DNA from: Anaerolineales bacterium
GTDB lineage: Bacteria > Chloroflexota > Anaerolineae > Anaerolineales > UBA11858
Assembly: GCA_016785015.1 (NCBI GenBank)
Contig: JADHTJ010000002.1
Coordinates: forward strand, 36,913 to 100,912
DNA: 64,000 nucleotides
Direction: 5' to 3'
Every line of letters begins with the position of its first letter. Position 1 is the first letter of the stretch. Shown here in pieces: positions 59,129 through 64,000 of the stretch. The notes beneath the pieces are model-generated. The model had not been told where the DNA came from and did not search any database. It saw nothing but the letters and a program-made list of their open reading frames with translations. The position numbers and the translations under genes were made by a program.

Positions 59129-62100
59129 ACGAATTCCCATAGTGTTGATCATTTGTGTTATGTTGGGTTTAGCTGCTTGTGCTGAGAGTCCTGCAGAAAC
59201 ACCCGCACCAATTAGTGAGCCTACGGCTCAATTAACTGATGAAGTCGTTGAGACGCCAGAGGTAGATGCAGTTGCGCCGCAAGTATATATCAGTGAAGTA
59301 CTTGGTGGAATAAAGGGTAATAATAATTTTGAATTCATCGAGTTATACAATGTGGGTAGTGCGGCACCCTACGATCTCAGGGGTATATCCCTTTGGTACA
59401 AGTTGGCAGATGGGGAAGAAGAGCAACTGGTTTTTGAGTGGAACGACCATGCCTTGATTCCACCCCAGAGACATTATTTGCTGGGAAGGTCGGGTGAAGA
59501 TTATAAAGTTGAAGTTGATGCTGTTATTGAACTCCCCTTAGTGCCTCAGCGTGGGGGTTTGCAGTTACGCGCGGTGGACGGCACCGTACTGGACAGTTTG
59601 GCCTGGGGTAGCGGAGATAGTGAATTCACCGAAGGTGCGCCCGCGGTAGGTATGAGCAATGGAGTCTCCATAGAACGCGCGCCTGCAGGGGTTGCCGGTA
59701 ATGGCACAGATACGAATAACAATGAAGCTGATTTCGCTCAAAAACAGTACCCCAATCCGCAAAATACGGGCAGCCCTGCTGCGCCTAAAACGGATACGGT
59801 ATTAAAAATCTCTTTGGAAGCTCCTGAAGACGTAGAACCTGGAGAAGAATTTTCGTACTCAATTTCAGTGTTCAACCAGACCGGAAAAGCAGTGAGCGAT
59901 TTGGTTGTTCAATTGCCTATCCCCAAGGTGTTTGAAATCCTTGAGGTCGCTGATGGCATGCAAGTCAGTGAGAAAGCTACCTTCTGGGATTTAGCCACGA
60001 TTGGTGAGAATAACCATGTTGTTTTGTGGTCGCTGACTAGTTTGGCTGCCGATGAGACTAAAACAGCATCAATTCAGGTAAAGGCACCGTGGACATATCT
60101 ATCCGCTGAGGTTTCGAATTACTCTGTTCAAGCCTCCGATTGGCCTCAGGCTGGTTTCGGGGGTACTGTGCGCACCGAGTTTGCCGGGGGTGCTATTCCT
60201 ATCGGGATCGCCCGCTCTTTCGTCAATGAAGAGATAATCGTCGAGGGCATTGCCACTATGTACACCGGTGGCTATTATGCCGGCAGCGGCAACACCAAAT
60301 TCTATATGGAAGATGAGACCGGTGGTATCCAAGTTTGGGTGGACGATGGCGAAGGGGAAGTTGAAGTGTCCTTGGGGGATCGCGTGCGCGTCAGAGGCAT
60401 ACTGCTGGCGTATCGCGGCGCTATGGAATTGGCTCCCCCAGTGGATGGTGTCGAAGTCATCGAGAAGGGCATTGATACATCCCTTTGGGCGGCAACCCTG
60501 GCCAGTGTAGAAGAAGTTGATAATGATAACTTGAACCTGCCTGGGAAATTGGTCCAGGCCGAGGGCACAGTAGCACGCGTGGAGGAGTTCTCATACAGCT
60601 ATGAGATCGATCTGGTGGACGATGCCGGTCATCTAGCCAGCATCTATGTTGACAAATTGACCAATATCAGCGTGGAAGCCATTGAAAGCGGCGAGAAATA
60701 CCGTATCTCTGGCGTTATAGAAGTGCTTGATTCCAGTCAGCGGATGTATCCCCGCATCCAAGGTGACTTGGTGAAAGTTTACCCGCCGGGATTGTATCTC
60801 GATCTGGCCGCACCAAATAACGTTTCAGCTGGAGAAAATTTCTCTGTCTCACTGACCGTTACCAATCACACTACTGATGTGCTCAGCGATGTAGTCATCA
60901 CCGCTCCGCTGCCTTTATATGATTTCACGGTCGAGTACATAACAGATGGCGGTGTAAAAGAGAACGATGCGATCATTTGGACGATCTCAGAGTTGGCAGG
61001 AGATGGCGGCTCCGTTTTAGTTTCATTTGAAGCCAACAGCATCACCGCGGATGCTTCTCTTCGGTTAGATCAAGCCCAGGCTGTAGCTGCTGATTGGCCC
61101 GAAACTGGGAGCAGTCAAACGCACTACATCTTCTTAGGAGAGACGGTGCCTGTTTGGGCTATTCAGGGTGAAGGGTCCCGCTCACCGTATATTTTCAACA
61201 CGGCTACAAGCACGGGTGTTGTCACGGGCGTCTTCCCAGAATTAGAAGGATTCTGGATCCAAGCCCTCGATGACGATGATAATCCACAGACTTCTGAGGG
61301 TTTGTACATCTACACAGGTGAAATGGAAATTCCTGTGCTGCCCGGTGATTGGGTTCAGGTGACCGGCGCGGTACGCGAGTCGTATCAACAAACCCAATTG
61401 CAAGTCGCTGCACCGGAAGATATCCTTGTGCTAAGTTCGGGTCACTCGCTACCGCTCCCCGTTGAGCTTGATCCGCCTGCCAGTATGGCCGAGTCTGAAA
61501 TTTATAATGAAGCACTGGAAGGCATGTTTGTGCAAGTTACTGGTCCTGCGCTGGCTGTCGCGCCGACCAATCGCTATGGGGAATATGCCTTAGTACGCTC
61601 TGAACATGAAGTAGAACGGTTGTGGCAGGGCGGGGAGAACGGCATTGCCATCCTGGTTGACGATGGCAGTGCCGCATCGCACGACGATAGCTCAATGTTG
61701 GAATACACCATCAATACTGGCGACCAGGTCAGCGGTCTGGCGGGCCCGCTGGCCTACACATTTGGCAGCTATAAGATCGAGCCTGTAACAGTTCAAAAAG
61801 TTATACCCGCTGGATCTGAATTACCCAGCCTGTCCCCTTTAGCGAGTGATGAATTTAGTCTGATGAGTTGGAATGTCGAGAACCTCTTCGACTTTCAGAG
61901 TCCCAATCCATCCAGCCCTCCCATGCCAACCATAGACGAGTACAAACTGTATATTGAAAAAGTTGCTAATACCATTGTGGCATCGGGTTTGCCAACAGTA
62001 ATCGGTTTGCAGGAAGTGGAAAATATCGGCGTTCTCGAAGATATAGCTGAGCATGAAGCTCTGGCAGGTTATGGCTATCAGCCCGTGTTGATTGAAGGTA

Positions 62101-62687
62101 CGGATAGCCGCGGCATCGATGTCGGCTATCTTGTCCGCAGCGATCAGGCAACTGTGCTGTCAGAGTATCAGTATGTCGCTCCCGAAGGGCTCACCAGCCG
62201 GCCGCCGCTGCTTGTTGAAGTTGAAGTGACTACCGCTGCCGGATCAGCGACGGTGTTTGTGCTCAACAATCATTTCACCTCGATGAGTGGTGGCGAAGCA
62301 GCTACTGAGCCGCGCCGCAATGCGCAGGCGGCCTGGAATGTGACCGTGATGGAAGAAATTTTGGCTGAAAATCCGGGTGCTTATTTAAGTGTGATGGGCG
62401 ATCTGAACTCGTACTATGATGCGCTGCCCATCGATACCTTACGGGAGGCTGGGTTGGCACACGTGTTTGAAGTTCTTCCTGCCTCCGAGCGGTATACCTA
62501 TATTTACCAGGGTGCTTCCCAGGTGTTGGATCACATCCTCGTGACTCCTGATTTGATGAATTTGCTGCGCCGCGTGGACGTGCTGCATGTCAACGCCGAT
62601 TTCGCCCCCGCACTGCCCGGCGACGGTTCCCCCCAGCGCAAATCGGATCACGACCCTGTGATTGCGGTCTTTTCTTTGACACCATAA
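59121..62687 (+). CDS. Large surface lipoprotein with lamin-tail, DUF11 and nuclease domains
   Basis: A 1188-residue protein. The signal ends in a lipobox at Cys20 (MLGLAAC). A lamin-tail domain lies at about 52-165 (VYISEVLGG, FEFIELYNVG). Two DUF11-like repeats (about 210-330 and 555-650) and OB-fold segments of the nuclease type (GIATMYTGGYY, GVVTGVF) follow. The last 300 residues form an endonuclease/exonuclease/phosphatase domain: MSWNVENLFDF, IGLQEVEN, NNHFTS, MGDLNSY and SDHDPV carry the catalytic Asn, Glu, Asp and His. It resembles ExeM-type extracellular DNases and is probably anchored outside the membrane. The start overlaps the flippase gene; GGAG precedes ATG 59121. Confidence 0.88.
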   Translation: MTRRIPIVLIICVMLGLAACAESPAETPAPISEPTAQLTDEVVETPEVDAVAPQVYISEVLGGIKGNNNFEFIELYNVGSAAPYDLRGISLWYKLADGEEEQLVFEWNDHALIPPQRHYLLGRSGEDYKVEVDAVIELPLVPQRGGLQLRAVDGTVLDSLAWGSGDSEFTEGAPAVGMSNGVSIERAPAGVAGNGTDTNNNEADFAQKQYPNPQNTGSPAAPKTDTVLKISLEAPEDVEPGEEFSYSISVFNQTGKAVSDLVVQLPIPKVFEILEVADGMQVSEKATFWDLATIGENNHVVLWSLTSLAADETKTASIQVKAPWTYLSAEVSNYSVQASDWPQAGFGGTVRTEFAGGAIPIGIARSFVNEEIIVEGIATMYTGGYYAGSGNTKFYMEDETGGIQVWVDDGEGEVEVSLGDRVRVRGILLAYRGAMELAPPVDGVEVIEKGIDTSLWAATLASVEEVDNDNLNLPGKLVQAEGTVARVEEFSYSYEIDLVDDAGHLASIYVDKLTNISVEAIESGEKYRISGVIEVLDSSQRMYPRIQGDLVKVYPPGLYLDLAAPNNVSAGENFSVSLTVTNHTTDVLSDVVITAPLPLYDFTVEYITDGGVKENDAIIWTISELAGDGGSVLVSFEANSITADASLRLDQAQAVAADWPETGSSQTHYIFLGETVPVWAIQGEGSRSPYIFNTATSTGVVTGVFPELEGFWIQALDDDDNPQTSEGLYIYTGEMEIPVLPGDWVQVTGAVRESYQQTQLQVAAPEDILVLSSGHSLPLPVELDPPASMAESEIYNEALEGMFVQVTGPALAVAPTNRYGEYALVRSEHEVERLWQGGENGIAILVDDGSAASHDDSSMLEYTINTGDQVSGLAGPLAYTFGSYKIEPVTVQKVIPAGSELPSLSPLASDEFSLMSWNVENLFDFQSPNPSSPPMPTIDEYKLYIEKVANTIVASGLPTVIGLQEVENIGVLEDIAEHEALAGYGYQPVLIEGTDSRGIDVGYLVRSDQATVLSEYQYVAPEGLTSRPPLLVEVEVTTAAGSATVFVLNNHFTSMSGGEAATEPRRNAQAAWNVTVMEEILAENPGAYLSVMGDLNSYYDALPIDTLREAGLAHVFEVLPASERYTYIYQGASQVLDHILVTPDLMNLLRRVDVLHVNADFAPALPGDGSPQRKSDHDPVIAVFSLTP

Positions 62688-62787
62688 TTTACAGGGAACT
62701 TTCACTTTCGCAAAGAAATTCTCATTCGATATCTTTGCGTTATACTCTATGTAGCTAAAAGAGTTTTTCTGGTCACCGGGATGTTTT

Positions 62788-62981
62788 AATCACGAATGGT
62801 ATCGAATGACACAAATTGCACGAATAAACATAACTCATGTTACGCAACCAAAAGAGAAATATCCCTAAAAATAGGGGGTGGGGGCGAAGCCCAAACCCCC
62901 TATTTTTAGGACTTTCCCGCTACGCGTGCGTAACATGAGTAAACATTCGTGACATTCGGAAAATCCGTGCCCATTCGTGAT
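62788..62981. repeat. Dispersed palindrome, AATCACGAATG family, split by a MITE
   Basis: Left arm 62788-62830 (AATCACGAATGG...CGAATAAACA) pairs with the right arm 62941-62981 (AAACATTCGTGACATTCGG...CATTCGTGATT). Confidence 0.65.
62832..62940. mobile_element. 109-bp MITE with 14-bp terminal inverted repeats
   Basis: ACTCATGTTACGCA (62833-62846) and TGCGTAACATGAGT (62927-62940) are perfect inverted ends. AAACAT lies on both sides (62826-62831 and 62941-62946). An inner 15-bp perfect stem (62864-62878 and 62896-62910) is present. Together with its host palindrome it accounts for the gene-free 62688-63007. Confidence 0.7.
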
Positions 62982-63007
62982 TAGTTGCTAAGAAAGTTGG
63001 TGTGCTG

Positions 63008-63685
63008 ATGAGTAAAGAAGACACCATTCCCCATGAAAAGCTGCGAGTGTTGATTGCCGATGATGTGCAAGCGACACGCCGTAGCACGCGCTTGATGTTG
63101 GCAGAACACCCCATGGTCGAAGTGGTCGCTATTGCCCGTGATGGTGAAGAAGCTGTCAAACTTGCCCGCAAGCACATGCCGGATATCGCCATCATGGATA
63201 TCAATATGCCCAAGATGGATGGCCTCTCAGCCATTCAAGCCATGGCGGAATTCCACCCCAGTATTGCCAATATCATTATCTCCTCAGAGAAAGATGAAAA
63301 AACCTTGCGCGACGCAATGACCATTGGCGCGCGCGAATATCTGCTCAAACCTTTCACTATCGAAGAGATTATCATGGCCGTCAATCGGGTGAGCAAGATA
63401 GTTCTGGAAAATCGCAAACGTCTTGCCTCTGATGACCAGGCCCGTAAGGATCGCGAAAAATACCTAAAACAGTTAGCTCATGAGTATGCTAAAACCCGAC
63501 GCGTCGACAATGAAGCCCTGGAAGTTTTCGAGAAACTGGCAACCAATCCGAAATGTGAGCTGCACTGGTTGATGAACCTGGCATTGATCTATCTAATCCG
63601 TAGAAAGTGGGGACAGTTGAAAAACCTTGCCGCACGCTTAGAAAAGCAAACCCGTAATCCCATTTCACCCAACCAAAAGTTGTAA
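63008..63685 (+). CDS. Orphan response regulator
   Basis: A 225-residue protein. The receiver domain (about 13-135) has the acidic pair in IADDVQ, phospho-aspartate in AIMDINMPKMDG, and lysine in YLLKPF. The following 90 residues are helical (coiled coil, then a short repeat-like helical region NEALEVFEKLATNPKCELHW) with no DNA-binding domain. It probably signals by protein contact. GTG 63002 is in frame, but ATG 63008 is preferred. No kinase gene is beside it. Confidence 0.85.
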   Translation: MSKEDTIPHEKLRVLIADDVQATRRSTRLMLAEHPMVEVVAIARDGEEAVKLARKHMPDIAIMDINMPKMDGLSAIQAMAEFHPSIANIIISSEKDEKTLRDAMTIGAREYLLKPFTIEEIIMAVNRVSKIVLENRKRLASDDQARKDREKYLKQLAHEYAKTRRVDNEALEVFEKLATNPKCELHWLMNLALIYLIRRKWGQLKNLAARLEKQTRNPISPNQKL

Positions 63686-63905
63686 TAGAAACTGTTCATT
63701 ACTCTTGTAATCCCTTATCATGGCGGTAAAATTTGGGGCGTGTTTCGATTTCTTAAATCAACGAATGGAATCTGAGTTGCGCTAAGCCTTATTTATCGTT
63801 GAGCGGAGGCGAAGTCGTGGTCAAAACGCTGATGCATTCCCTTCGACTTTGCTCTGCTCCGCTTAGTACCTTAACAGTGAAAAGTTTGCACAAAAAACAA
63901 GAAAA
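63686..63905. repeat. Gene-free stretch with a loose palindrome
   Basis: TTGAGCGGAGGCGAAGTCG and CTTCGACTTTGCTCTGCTCCGCT (around 63799-63862) pair imperfectly. No gene or promoter recognised. Confidence 0.35.
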
Positions 63906-64000
63906 TCAGACCTGATCAAGATGAGCAAGGGCTAATTCAGGGATGACCACCATCTCACGCAGTTTCAACGCCATCACGAGCGCCTGACGGCCAAACTCAG
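63906..64000 (-). CDS. C-terminal end of a gene continuing past the window
   Basis: The minus strand is open from the window edge to TGA at 63906-63908, giving about 30 residues (EFGRQALVMALKLREMVV, then IPELALAHLDQV). Too short to identify. Confidence 0.45.
   Translation of the reverse strand, partial: EFGRQALVMALKLREMVVIPELALAHLDQV

Noticed and set aside
1-64000. tRNA, rRNA, prophage or restriction/defence genes
   Set aside because: No cloverleaf-like sequence, rRNA segment, phage structural gene or recognised defence family was found by eye.

Overview
This window looks like chromosomal DNA of a free-living bacterium with about 50% G+C, most consistent with the Chloroflexota (Anaerolineae-like). 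This is inference from gene families and style, not from a marker gene: a SEDS-PBP fusion, a lamin-tail/nuclease lipoprotein, a MutL-type ATPase beside a DUF6754-like protein, TATAAT boxes placed 6-7 nt before start codons (leaderless mRNAs), and many dispersed intergenic palindromes. No rRNA, tRNA, CRISPR array or prophage was seen. One intact insertion sequence is present.

Layout. 1-5 kb: alanine racemase (cut by the window edge), a PH-like membrane protein, TyrRS, a TauE/SafE permease and a beta-propeller lipoprotein. 5-9.3 kb: a TipA-type MerR regulator divergent from kynureninase, then a broken membrane/[2Fe-2S]/adenylate cyclase gene. 9.3-20 kb: SEDS-PBP fusion, fumarase alpha subunit, a TetR/quinone-oxidoreductase pair with an SDR remnant, an amidohydrolase, a glutamine amidotransferase, an alpha/beta hydrolase and a 7TM protein. 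20-27 kb: V4R sensor, a three-gene LiaFSR-like signalling unit, and an IS1182-like element. 27-43 kb: MutS2, an oxidoreductase, GlpX, SulP-rhodanese, EamA, two ABC permeases, a metallophosphoesterase, a DUF4349 lipoprotein, RsmG, AzlCD, GNAT and a radical SAM protein. 43-48.7 kb: RecF, peptide deformylase, a cNMP-binding membrane PH protein and a phosphohexomutase. 48.8-57.2 kb: a tight eight-gene minus-strand operon of unknown function. 57-64 kb: a small Cys-rich protein, a flippase-like protein, the nuclease lipoprotein, an orphan response regulator and a gene cut by the window end.

The best candidate for an undescribed system is the eight-gene operon at 48846-57163. It combines an actin-like (ASKHA) ATPase of the MutL/GlmL family, a barrel-sandwich/KOW-like partner, three polytopic or membrane-anchored proteins, a zinc-ribbon scaffold with about 13 copies of a short P-[DSEAG]-W-[LMF] motif, a protein with an LPxTG-like C-terminus, and a small leaderless lead protein. 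No glutamate mutase lies nearby, so the MutL-like protein probably does something else here.

The second theme is the intergenic DNA. It is full of long imperfect palindromes of several families. Mobile elements have landed inside them: the IS and a related 119-bp MITE sit at the same 8-bp target word in the right arm of two different palindromes, and an unrelated MITE splits a third. Repeat ends also supply the stop codons of several genes, and repeat-like segments occur in frame inside at least two coding regions. Two cAMP-related genes, the broken cyclase and the cNMP-binding PH protein, both end at a repeat of the CTAGGTAGTGTTGACA type.
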